From Pseudomonadota bacterium (GTDB lineage: Bacteria; Pseudomonadota; Alphaproteobacteria; Rhizobiales; Beijerinckiaceae): a DNA stretch of 13,070 bases. The stretch covers positions 1 to 13,070 of the forward strand of contig JAFAAP010000320.1 in assembly GCA_023426505.1 (NCBI GenBank), in the 5' to 3' direction. The position numbers and the translations under genes were made by a program. The number at the start of each line of letters is the position of its first letter. Positions within the stretch are counted from its first letter, which is position 1. This document shows positions 7,362 through 13,070 of the stretch, piece by piece. The notes under the pieces were generated by a model. It made no database searches, was not told the origin of the DNA, and worked only from the letters and a program-made list of their open reading frames with translations.

Positions 7362-7745
7362 ATGAACATCATTCAGCAGCTCGAGCAGGAGCAGATCGCC
7401 AAGCTCGCCAAGACGATCCCGGACTTCCAGGCCGGCGACACCGTCATCGTCAACGTGAAGGTCAAGGAAGGCGAGCGCACCCGCGTCCAGGCCTATGAAG
7501 GCGTCTGCATCGCCCGTTCGGGCGGCGGCCTCCACGAGAGCTTCACGGTCCGCAAGATCTCCTACGGCGAGGGCGTCGAGCGCGTGTTCCCGATCTACTC
7601 GCCCATGATCGATTCCATCAAGGTCGTGCGCCGCGGCGCCGTCCGTCGCGCCAAGCTGTACTACCTGCGCGACCGTCGCGGCAAGTCGGCCCGTATCGCC
7701 GAGCGCACCGACCGCCAGGACAAGGCCCCGGCTGCGGCCGAGTAA
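7362..7745 (+). CDS. rplS: 50S ribosomal protein L19
   Basis: The 127-residue protein begins MNIIQQLEQEQIAKLAK and carries the L19 core: IPDFQAGDTVIVNVKVKEGE, RVQAYEGVCIARSGGG and SFTVRKISYGEGVERVFP. L19 sits at the 30S-50S interface and contributes to bridges between the subunits. AGGAG lies upstream of the ATG. The tail KAPAAAE is a typical short alpha extension. In many proteobacteria rplS is the last gene of the rpsP-rimM-trmD-rplS operon; here it stands alone, 1.56 kb from trmD, with its own candidate promoter and terminator. Confidence 0.98.
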   Translation: MNIIQQLEQEQIAKLAKTIPDFQAGDTVIVNVKVKEGERTRVQAYEGVCIARSGGGLHESFTVRKISYGEGVERVFPIYSPMIDSIKVVRRGAVRRAKLYYLRDRRGKSARIAERTDRQDKAPAAAE

Positions 7746-7770
7746 GCCTTTCGCCTCACCGGCAGTCTGG

Positions 7771-7798
7771 AAAGCGCGGTCGCACGGCCGCGCTTTTT
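7771..7798 (+). terminator. Rho-independent terminator of rplS
   Basis: AAAGCGCGG (7771-7779) pairs with CCGCGCTTT (7788-7796), and two more inner pairs (one G-U, one C-G) leave a GCAC loop. A run of five T ends at 7798. It begins 25 bases after the rplS stop. Confidence 0.9.
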
Positions 7799-7829
7799 GC
7801 ATATGGGGCGCGCGGCGCGGCAAATTTTG

Positions 7830-7857
7830 TTGCGTCATTCTGCCCGCAAGCTATGCG
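7830..7857 (+). promoter_or_regulatory. Weak candidate promoter of leuC
   Basis: TTGCGT (7830-7835) and TATGCG (7852-7857), 16 bases apart, are the best pair I see between the rplS terminator and leuC. The -10 match is poor. Since a terminator stands upstream, leuC must have a promoter in 7799-7952. Confidence 0.25.
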
Positions 7858-7952
7858 ATGCTTTCAAAGCCCAGCGGCCTTGAGACATCTTTTCTCGATG
7901 CCCAAGTGCCGCTAAAGACCGGAACTCTCTTTTTCTCGCTGGAACGGAAACA

Positions 7953-9359
7953 ATGGCCAATCCCCGCACCCTCTACGACAAGATCTGGGACGACCACGTC
8001 GTCGATCAGCAGGATGACGGGACGTGCCTCCTTTATATCGACCGCCATCTCGTGCACGAGGTGACGAGCCCCCAGGCCTTCGAGGGCCTGCGCGTGGCCG
8101 GCCGCCAGGTCCGGGCACCCAACAAGACCCTCGCGGTGGTCGACCATAACGTTCCCACCACCGACCGCTCGCACGGGATCGAGGATCCCGAGTCGGCCAC
8201 CCAGGTCGAGACCCTGGCCCAGAACGCCCGCGACTTCGGCGTCGAGTACTACAACGAGCTCGACACCCGCCAGGGCATCGTCCACGTGGTCGGGCCCGAG
8301 CAGGGCTTTACGCTTCCGGGCATGACCATCGTGTGCGGCGACAGCCACACCTCGACCCACGGCGCCTTCGGGGCGCTGGCCCACGGCATCGGCACCTCGG
8401 AGGTCGAGCACGTGCTCGCCACCCAGACGCTGATCCAGAAGAAGGCCAAGAACATGCGCGTGACGGTGGACGGGCAGCTGCCCCCCGGCGTCACCGCCAA
8501 GGACATCATCCTGGCGATCATCGGCGAGATCGGCACCGCGGGCGGAACCGGCCACGTGATCGAATTCGCCGGCGAGGCGATCCGGTCCCTGTCGATGGAA
8601 GGCCGCATGACCGTCTGCAACATGACGATCGAAGGCGGCGCCCGCGCCGGCATGGTGGCGCCGGACGAGAAGACCTACGCGTACCTGAAGGACCGTCCCA
8701 AGTCCCCGAAGGGCGACGCCTGGGACGCGGCCGTGCGCTACTGGGACTCCCTGCGCACGGACGAGGGCGCGCATTTCGACACCGAGATCCGCCTCGACGC
8801 CGCCAACCTGCCGCCGATCGTCACCTGGGGCACGTCTCCTGAGGACGTGATCTCGGTCGCCGGGACCGTGCCGAACCCTGACGACATCCAGGACGAGAAC
8901 AAGCGCCGCTCCAAGTGGCGCGCGCTCGAATACATGGGCCTCCAGCCCGGCACGAAGATCACCGACATCACGCTGGATCGCGTCTTCATCGGCTCCTGCA
9001 CCAACGGCCGCATCGAGGACCTGCGGGCGGTCGCCAAGGTCGTCGAGGGCCGCAAGGTTCATCCGTCGGTCAACGCCATGATCGTGCCCGGCTCCGGCAT
9101 CGTGAAGATGCAGGCCGAGGCCGAGGGCCTGGACAAGATCTTCAAGGAGGCGGGCTTCGACTGGCGCGAGCCCGGCTGCTCCATGTGCCTGGCCATGAAC
9201 GCGGACCGCCTCGCCCCGGGCGAGCGCTGCGCCTCGACCTCGAACCGCAACTTCGAGGGCCGTCAGGGCTTCAAGGGCCGCACCCACCTCGTGTCGCCCG
9301 CCATGGCGGCGGCCGCCGCGATCGCGGGCCGGTTCGTGGACATCCGCGACTGGAAGTAA
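7953..9359 (+). CDS. leuC: 3-isopropylmalate dehydratase large subunit LeuC
   Basis: The 468-residue protein is the [4Fe-4S] subunit of isopropylmalate isomerase, which turns 2-isopropylmalate into 3-isopropylmalate in leucine synthesis. Cluster cysteines are Cys349 (SCTNGRIEDLR), Cys409 and Cys412 (PGCSMCLAMN), close to the positions known in E. coli LeuC (466 residues). Other family blocks are YIDRHLVHEVTSPQAFEGLR (28-47), VDHNVPTTDR (63-72) and CGDSHTSTHGAFGALAHGIG (128-147). The start MANPRTLYDKIWDDH matches the family. GGAACGGAAA lies just upstream. The partner leuD is 2.9 kb downstream. A 20-codon frame in the leader has only two Leu codons and does not look like a leucine attenuator. 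Confidence 0.98.
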   Translation: MANPRTLYDKIWDDHVVDQQDDGTCLLYIDRHLVHEVTSPQAFEGLRVAGRQVRAPNKTLAVVDHNVPTTDRSHGIEDPESATQVETLAQNARDFGVEYYNELDTRQGIVHVVGPEQGFTLPGMTIVCGDSHTSTHGAFGALAHGIGTSEVEHVLATQTLIQKKAKNMRVTVDGQLPPGVTAKDIILAIIGEIGTAGGTGHVIEFAGEAIRSLSMEGRMTVCNMTIEGGARAGMVAPDEKTYAYLKDRPKSPKGDAWDAAVRYWDSLRTDEGAHFDTEIRLDAANLPPIVTWGTSPEDVISVAGTVPNPDDIQDENKRRSKWRALEYMGLQPGTKITDITLDRVFIGSCTNGRIEDLRAVAKVVEGRKVHPSVNAMIVPGSGIVKMQAEAEGLDKIFKEAGFDWREPGCSMCLAMNADRLAPGERCASTSNRNFEGRQGFKGRTHLVSPAMAAAAAIAGRFVDIRDWK

Positions 9360-9381
9360 GCTTTTCTCGACGGAAATACGA

Positions 9382-9414
9382 AAAAGGCGGCGTCCGCAGG
9401 GGACGCCGCCTTTT
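9382..9414. terminator. Strong bidirectional terminator after leuC
   Basis: GGCGGCGTCC (9386-9395) and GGACGCCGCC (9401-9410) pair perfectly around a 5-base loop, flanked by AAAA on the left and TTTT (then GTTTT) on the right. It ends leuC on + and can also end the opposing gene at 9434 on -. Confidence 0.93.
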
Positions 9415-9433
9415 GTTTTGAGAGAGCCGTGCC

Positions 9434-9745
9434 TCAGTCGACGTAGACGCGGCGGCCGCCGGCCACGACCTGACGGCAGACCTCGGTCGGACGGCGGACC
9501 ACGACGCCGTTGCCGCGCACATGCTCGCGGATCACGGTGCGGCAGACCGTACGGGTGCGCGGACGCTCGACGCGGCGCTCGATGTAGCGACGCTCGACGA
9601 CCGGGCGGTCCCAGCGCTCGCGCACCACGCGGTGGTGCGCAGGACCTTGGTCGCCGATCTGCACCCGGAACTCCTGCGCGTTCGCCACGCCGGAGCCGAC
9701 GGTCACCAGCCCGGCTGTCGCCAGGATCATCAGAACTTTACGCAT
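9434..9745 (-). CDS. Small secreted Arg-rich protein of unknown function
   Basis: The 103-residue protein starts at the ATG at 9745, with GAGG just upstream. Residues 1-23 form a Sec signal peptide (MRKVLMILATAGLVTVGSG...ANA, cut before QEF). The mature part of about 80 residues is very rich in Arg and Val, with strings such as ERRYIERRVERPRTRT. It has two cysteines, C68 and C90, each in a VCRxV setting (TVCRTV, EVCRQV), which suggests a duplicated unit and one disulfide in the periplasm. I do not recognise a named domain. Similar small periplasmic proteins are, as far as I recall, frequent in Rhizobiales. It is convergent with leuC across the bidirectional terminator and divergent from the gene at 9870. 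A role in the envelope or in binding anions is only a guess. Confidence 0.8.
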   Translation of the reverse strand: MRKVLMILATAGLVTVGSGVANAQEFRVQIGDQGPAHHRVVRERWDRPVVERRYIERRVERPRTRTVCRTVIREHVRGNGVVVRRPTEVCRQVVAGGRRVYVD

Positions 9746-9869
9746 TGTTGCCTCGTCATGAGAATGAATGTCGGGAGCCTAACGCAGGCCATCTGAACCC
9801 GTTCCGAACGACTTGGCGGTTTGCGGTTCATGGTTGAGCAGGAGTAAACAGAACCGGGGAGGGCCAGAG

Positions 9870-10127
9870 ATGGGCGATCAGGAACGGGAGGCCAGGGAGG
9901 CGCTGGAGCGCGTCCGGCGCGATTCCGAGACCGTCGGGTCCTCGGCGCTGGCCCGCATGGGCAACCGCGCCCGCGACCATTTCGGGGCCCGAGACGCGGA
10001 AGGAACGGCCGAGGGCGGCGGCACCGATCCGGTCGAGCTGTGGGGGCGGCGCATCGGCCGCGCCCTGTCGCTTGTCGGCGTGGTGGTCCTTGTCCTATGG
10101 CTTCTGGTGCAATTGCGGCTCCTGTGA
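9870..10127 (+). CDS. Small single-pass membrane protein of unknown function
   Basis: The 85-residue protein starts at the ATG at 9870 behind a strong GGGGAGGG. The N-terminal half is charged and likely helical (REAREALERVRRDSETVG). A Gly/Ala/Glu-rich linker follows, then one hydrophobic segment at about 64-83 (ALSLVGVVVLVLWLLVQL) near the C-terminus. This suggests a tail-anchored protein with its N-terminus in the cytoplasm. It is four bases upstream of the metallopeptidase gene and probably cotranscribed and coupled with it. I know no function; the fit of start, codon use and tight spacing makes it a real gene. Confidence 0.75.
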   Translation: MGDQEREAREALERVRRDSETVGSSALARMGNRARDHFGARDAEGTAEGGGTDPVELWGRRIGRALSLVGVVVLVLWLLVQLRLL

Positions 10128-10131
10128 ACCG

Positions 10132-10554
10132 ATGACCGACACCAACGCCACCGACTGGGCCCACCTCCAGGCGCCTTCGCTCGCCGACCTCGAAGCCCTC
10201 GCGCACGAGGCCTACGAACGCCTGCCTAAAGAATTCCGCCAGCTCTGCGAGGGCGTCGTCATCAAGGTCGACGACTTTCCCGACGACGACACCCTGCGCG
10301 AGATGGAATGCGAGACGCCGTTCGACCTGCTCGGCCTCTTCCGCGGCATCGGCCTGGCCCAGGGCGGCGCCATGATGCAGACGGGCCAGTTCCCCAACAT
10401 GGTCTGGCTCTACCGCCGCCCCATCCTCGACTATTGGGCCGAGCACGAGGAGAGCCTCGGCTCCCTCGTCACCCACGTCCTCGTCCACGAGATCGGCCAC
10501 CATTTCGGCCTCTCGGACGACGACATGGAGGCCATCGAAGCGGCGGCGGGGTAG
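10132..10554 (+). CDS. Zincin-type metallopeptidase family protein (DUF1025-like)
   Basis: The 140-residue protein starts at the ATG at 10132, four bases after the preceding stop. The C-terminal helix holds HEIGHHFGLSDDDM (119-132). This gives H119, E120 and H123 of an HExxH zinc site, with D129 as the likely third ligand in the HExxHxxGxxD pattern of small minimal zincins in Proteobacteria and Actinobacteria. The upstream region has ALAHEAYERLPKEFRQL and a Tyr/Arg strand (VWLYRRPIL), as in that family. No signal peptide is seen, so it is cytoplasmic. Peptidase activity is inferred from the motif; substrates of this family are not known to me. It is followed 10 bases later by the ydcF-like gene. 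Confidence 0.9.
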   Translation: MTDTNATDWAHLQAPSLADLEALAHEAYERLPKEFRQLCEGVVIKVDDFPDDDTLREMECETPFDLLGLFRGIGLAQGGAMMQTGQFPNMVWLYRRPILDYWAEHEESLGSLVTHVLVHEIGHHFGLSDDDMEAIEAAAG

Positions 10555-10564
10555 GGGGCCGCCC

Positions 10565-11353
10565 ATGATCGTCAGCCCGTCCGACGTCGACGCGATCAAT
10601 GAGATTGCCGCCTTCCTGGCGCTCGACGACGTCTCCGCCGCCGATGGCTCGTCCACCGCGAAGGACGTCGACTGCATCGTCTGGGCCGGCAACGCCGTGC
10701 TGCATACGGCCGAGCAGGCATTCAGGCTGATGCGGGACGGCGCGGCCCCGCGAATCCTGCTCTCCGGCGGCATCGGCCACTCGACGCGCCTGTTGTGGCA
10801 GGCCGTGGCGGGGCACCGGACCTATCGCGCCGTCGCAACGCAGGGCCGGCCGGAGGCGCAGATCCTGAGGGACATCGCGATACGGTTCTGGGATCTGCAC
10901 CCGGCACGCATCCTCGTCGACGATGCATCCGCCAACAGCGGCGAGAATGCCGCCTTCTCCCGCCGGATCCTCGACGGGAACGGCGTCGCGGCCGACACGA
11001 TCCTACTGGTTCAGGACCCCACCATGCAGCGGCGCACCGACGCCACCTTCCGGCATATCTGGCGCGACCGGCCGCATGTCCGGTTCCTCAACTGGCCGAC
11101 CTTCAGGCCGCGGGTGGCGATGGTCGAGGGGGAGCTTCGCTTCCCTGCGGGGCCGATCGCGGGTCTCTGGACGATGGAGCGCTTCCTGTCCCTCGTCCTG
11201 GGCGAGATCCCGCGCCTGAGGAACGACGCGTCCGGCTACGGTCCCAGGGGCCGGGGCTTCATCGCGGAGGTGACCGTCCCGGCTTCCGTCGAAGCGGCCT
11301 ACTCCCGCCTCGTCAATCTTCTTGGCCAAGGCTTCGCGGATCGGGTTCTCTGA
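10565..11353 (+). CDS. ydcF: YdcF-like DUF218 family protein
   Basis: The 262-residue protein resembles E. coli YdcF (266 residues) along its whole length. Shared blocks, from memory of that protein, are AGNAV (41-45), LLSGGIGHST (65-74), the GRPEA stretch at 94-98, VQDPTMQRRT (149-158) and GLWTMERFLSL...GE.PRLR (200-219), then GYGPRGR (224-230). The family has a Rossmann-like DUF218 fold; E. coli YdcF is reported to bind S-adenosylmethionine, but its reaction is unknown. There is no signal peptide. It starts 10 bases after the metallopeptidase stop and likely ends the small operon begun at 9870. Its stop is 12 bases from the stop of the opposing gene, leaving no room for a terminator. Confidence 0.9.
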   Translation: MIVSPSDVDAINEIAAFLALDDVSAADGSSTAKDVDCIVWAGNAVLHTAEQAFRLMRDGAAPRILLSGGIGHSTRLLWQAVAGHRTYRAVATQGRPEAQILRDIAIRFWDLHPARILVDDASANSGENAAFSRRILDGNGVAADTILLVQDPTMQRRTDATFRHIWRDRPHVRFLNWPTFRPRVAMVEGELRFPAGPIAGLWTMERFLSLVLGEIPRLRNDASGYGPRGRGFIAEVTVPASVEAAYSRLVNLLGQGFADRVL

Positions 11354-11365
11354 CCCTCCTTCCGC

Positions 11366-11893
11366 TCAGCGCACGCTCGGGTGATCCGCCGTCAGGAACG
11401 GAGTCGAGCCGATGCGCCAGCGCTCGGGCGCGATGAAGACGCGGCGGCGCTTGGCGGCCTCGAAGGCCTGGGGCGGCTTCGAGTTGTCGATGAAGCGGCC
11501 GATCTGCTCCTGGAAGTCCGCGCCGTCGCGCCAGAAGCCCACATTCACGAAGGTGGTCCAACGCCGGTCGAGGTCCCACACCATCCAGGGATATTGCTTG
11601 CGGTCCTCGACCCGGCTGAGGAACTCGCCGATGAGGCCGGAGCGGTCCGCGATCGTCGCGCGGGTCGACCAGTATTCGAGGAACTCCTCCTCCCGCCCCT
11701 TCTTGATGCGCCATTCGACCAGCACGATCCGGGCCGATGTCGCCTCTTCGGCGGCCGTGTTCTGATCCGGCGCCCGGACCGGCGCCTCCTGGGCGGAGCC
11801 GGCCAGGGGCGCGAACGGGAGCGCGAGGGCCAGGGTGACGGCGCAGATGCGGGCCATGCGACCAAAAGAAAGGGGTTTCGGGACCATGGACAA
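11366..11893 (-). CDS. Exported protein, possible dimeric alpha/beta-barrel (ABM-like) fold
   Basis: From TTG at 11893 the protein is 175 residues. GGGAGG lies 7 bases upstream of that TTG. ATG at 11887 (13 bases from the same site) and ATG at 11857 (no site) are alternatives. All three keep the signal peptide ARICAVTLALALPFAPLAGSAQ. After a short Gln/Ala-rich linker the domain begins ARIVLVEWRIKKGREEEFLEYW, a strand and helix pattern like antibiotic-biosynthesis-monooxygenase-type barrels, then GLIGEFLSRVED, WMVWDLDRRWTTFVNVGFWR and DFQEQIGRFID. The fold is a moderate guess; no catalytic residue is evident, and the function is unknown. A periplasmic location is inferred. It converges on the ydcF-like gene. 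Confidence 0.8.
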   Translation of the reverse strand: MSMVPKPLSFGRMARICAVTLALALPFAPLAGSAQEAPVRAPDQNTAAEEATSARIVLVEWRIKKGREEEFLEYWSTRATIADRSGLIGEFLSRVEDRKQYPWMVWDLDRRWTTFVNVGFWRDGADFQEQIGRFIDNSKPPQAFEAAKRRRVFIAPERWRIGSTPFLTADHPSVR

Positions 11894-11900
11894 CGCTCAG

Positions 11901-11906
11901 CCTCCC
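11901..11906 (-). promoter_or_regulatory. Ribosome binding site pointing to a TTG start
   Basis: On the minus strand this reads GGGAGG, 7 bases before the TTG at 11893 and 13 before the ATG at 11887. The spacing favours the rare TTG start; the ATG is still possible. Confidence 0.45.
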
Positions 11907-12071
11907 AGCACGCGATCGCGGGATTGTGAAGCGGCGTTCCCGAAAGGCCAAGATCATTGTCCTCTCATTCCGCAAGGGAAGGCCTATCCATTAGTCGCAT
12001 GCGAGGCGGTCGCCCGGGATGGCGAGCCGCGGGATCGTCGCCCCCTCGGAACCGCGACCACGATCGGCCAA

Positions 12072-12121
12072 GAGCATCGGACCCAAAAGTCGGTCCACTT
12101 TTGGGATCGATTCCGATGCTC
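12072..12121. repeat. Nested palindromic repeat, copy 1
   Basis: Outer arms GAGCATCGGA (12072-12081) and TCCGATGCTC (12112-12121) are perfect complements. Inner arms CCCAAAAG and CTTTTGGG are perfect as well, around a core that holds GGTCCA. The design matches the neighbour at 12134-12181, though the arm sequences differ. Confidence 0.75.
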
Positions 12122-12133
12122 CACTCCTAAGCC

Positions 12134-12181
12134 GCGCATCGTTTTGGCGGAAAACCGGGTCCACTTTTCCGCACGATGCGC
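12134..12181. repeat. Nested palindromic repeat, copy 2
   Basis: Outer arms GCGCATCGT (12134-12142) and ACGATGCGC (12173-12181) are perfect complements. Inner arms GCGGAAAA (12147-12154) and TTTTCCGC (12165-12172) are perfect too. The core GGGTCCACTTTT matches GGTCCACTTTT of copy 1. As I recall, elements of this kind (AAAACCGG...CCACTTTT) are scattered in Rhizobiales genomes. Confidence 0.75.
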
Positions 12182-12254
12182 TGGTCGCGCCCCGTCGGCT
12201 TTGCTAAGAGGCTCTTCGCGGCTGTCCGGACGCCGCTTTCAGGATGAAGAGACC

Positions 12255-12857
12255 ATGGACAAGTTCACTGTGCTGGAGAGCGTCGCGGCGCCGCTGCGGA
12301 TCATCAATATCGACACTGATATGATCATCCCCAAGCAGTACCTGAAGACGATCAAGCGCACCGGGCTCGGCAAGGGTCTCTTCTCGGAGATGCGCTACCG
12401 CGACGACGGCTCGGAGAACCCGGACTTCGTCCTCAACCAGCCCGCCTACCGCAAGGCCCAGATCCTGGTTGCCGGCGACAATTTCGGCTGCGGCTCCTCC
12501 CGCGAGCACGCCCCCTGGGCCCTGCTCGACTTCGGCATCCGCTGCGTGATCTCCACGAGCTTCGCGGACATCTTCTACAACAACTGCTTCCAGAACGGGA
12601 TCCTGCCGATCAAGGTGAGCCCTGAGGACCTGGAGAAGCTCTTCGACGACGCGGAGCGCGGCGCCAACGCGACGCTGACGGTCGACCTGGAACGCCAAGA
12701 GATCCGCGGTCCCGACGGCGGTTCGGTCACCTTCGACATCGACCCGTTCCGCAAGCACTGCCTGCTCAACGGCCTCGACGGCATCGGCCTGACCATGGAG
12801 AAGGCCCCGAAGATCGATTCCTACGAGAAGAAACTCGCCGAGCGTCCCTGGGCGTGA
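12255..12857 (+). CDS. leuD: 3-isopropylmalate dehydratase small subunit LeuD
   Basis: The 200-residue protein is the swivel-domain subunit that completes the isopropylmalate isomerase site with LeuC. Hallmarks are INIDTDMIIPKQYLKTIKRTG near the N-terminus, VAGDNFGCGSSREHAPWAL (the GCGSSREHA substrate loop), and FADIFYNNCFQNGILPI. The length equals that of typical LeuD (about 200). The ATG at 12255 follows AGGATGAAGAG. Codon use is like that of leuC. The gene stands apart from leuC, so the two subunits need matching expression from separate promoters. Confidence 0.98.
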   Translation: MDKFTVLESVAAPLRIINIDTDMIIPKQYLKTIKRTGLGKGLFSEMRYRDDGSENPDFVLNQPAYRKAQILVAGDNFGCGSSREHAPWALLDFGIRCVISTSFADIFYNNCFQNGILPIKVSPEDLEKLFDDAERGANATLTVDLERQEIRGPDGGSVTFDIDPFRKHCLLNGLDGIGLTMEKAPKIDSYEKKLAERPWA

Positions 12858-12866
12858 CGCTCCGCC

Positions 12867-12880
12867 GTCATTCCCCCGGC
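12867..12880. repeat. Solo end of the GTCATTCCCGG repeat type
   Basis: GTCATTCCCCCGGC resembles one terminus of the repeats at 1800-1903 and 3951-3976. No matching opposite arm follows. It lies 9 bases after the leuD stop. It may be a decayed copy or chance. Confidence 0.3.
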
Positions 12881-12923
12881 CCAGTTTCCTTATATTAACC
12901 AAATTGCCTGCACATTGCGGGGC

Positions 12924-13070
12924 ATGACTCGATTCCTTGCTCCCGCGATCTTCGCTCTCGCCGGGCTGGCCGCCGCGACGCCGGCATCCGCCCAAGCCGA
13001 TTTCAGCTCCTGCCTGTCGGGCCTGCGCTCCCAGGCCGCCGCCAAGGGCATCTCGTCCCAGGCCTTCGAT
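12924..13070 (+). CDS. Exported protein, probably lytic murein transglycosylase, 3' end outside window
   Basis: Only the first 49 residues are visible; the frame is open to the end of the window. Residues 1-23 are a Sec signal peptide (MTRFLAPAIFALAGLAAATP, then ASA), with cleavage likely before QADF. The mature start DFSSCLSGLRSQAAAKGISS resembles the N-terminus of MltB-type lytic murein transglycosylases of Rhizobiales (FxxCLxxLRxxAxxxGxS), which cut peptidoglycan glycan strands with release of 1,6-anhydro-muropeptides. Catalytic residues lie beyond the window, so the call rests on this short stretch. The AT-rich TATATTAACC at 12891-12900 may be its -10 region; no good -35 is seen. Confidence 0.6.
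   Translation, partial: MTRFLAPAIFALAGLAAATPASAQADFSSCLSGLRSQAAAKGISSQAFD

Larger units (their letters stand above)
11894..12254. other. Non-coding region ahead of leuD
   Basis: These 361 bases hold no credible gene. The frame of leuD is open across them, but the translation is not protein-like and crosses two palindromic repeats. The leuD promoter and that of the minus-strand gene must lie here. I see no convincing -35/-10 pair. No leucine-rich leader peptide is visible. Confidence 0.5.

Noticed and set aside
7853..7915. A 20-codon frame ahead of leuC as a leucine attenuator peptide
   Set aside because: It has only two Leu codons, which are not adjacent, and no terminator/antiterminator hairpins follow it.
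7851..9287. Long - strand frame opposite leuC
   Set aside because: Antisense shadow of a certain gene.
9730..10773. Minus-strand frame across the small + cluster
   Set aside because: It runs antisense to three genes with good starts and motifs (HExxH, AGNAV) and overlaps the signal-peptide gene at 9745.
4072..12181. Repeats as a CRISPR array
   Set aside because: The repeats are unlike each other, are palindromic over their length and are not regularly spaced; no cas gene is present.
11835..12254. Upstream extension of leuD
   Set aside because: LeuD has its full length from 12255; the extension crosses two palindromes and has no protein-like features.

Overview
The window looks like ordinary chromosomal DNA from a high-GC alphaproteobacterium, most likely of the Rhizobiales (Methylobacterium/Microvirga-like). 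The basis is the order ffh-rpsP-rimM-trmD-...-rplS-leuC...leuD, GC-biased third codon positions, alpha-type protein sequences, and several kinds of interspersed palindromic repeat of a sort I associate with Rhizobiales. I see no phage, insertion sequence, CRISPR array, tRNA or rRNA. I did not find a new multi-gene system. The unusual material lies in the repeats and in a few small genes.

Layout. 1-1687: the end of an exported GyrI-like protein gene on + meets a Tat-exported metallo-beta-lactamase-fold hydrolase on -. 1688-2170 has no gene and carries two imperfect palindromic repeats. 2171-5800: a + operon of a small Cys-containing YHS/TRASH-like protein, ffh (signal recognition particle GTPase), rpsP (S16), rimM (30S maturation) and trmD (tRNA m1G37 methyltransferase). 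5736-7234: an EamA transporter on - and an AsnC/Lrp regulator on +, divergent from each other and placed between trmD and rplS. 7250-7798: rplS (L19) with its own candidate promoter and a clear terminator. 7953-9414: leuC and a strong bidirectional terminator. 9434-11893: a small secreted Arg-rich protein (-), a + cluster of a single-pass membrane protein, a zincin-type metallopeptidase and a YdcF/DUF218 protein, and an exported protein on - that may have a dimeric alpha/beta-barrel fold. 11894-12254 is non-coding with two tandem nested palindromes. 12255-12857 is leuD. From 12924 a new exported protein, probably a lytic murein transglycosylase, runs off the window.

How the genes fit together. 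The central block makes and exports protein: Ffh targets nascent membrane proteins, S16 and L19 are ribosomal proteins, RimM matures the 30S subunit and TrmD protects reading frame. LeuC and LeuD form isopropylmalate isomerase of leucine synthesis but are about 2.9 kb apart with unrelated genes between them. The Lrp/EamA pair looks like a self-contained regulator and exporter module.

The most notable point is rimM. Its reading frame runs through a palindromic repeat of about 107 bp, so its predicted N-terminus carries an extension of about 50 residues. A perfect 9-bp hairpin sits just after its ATG.
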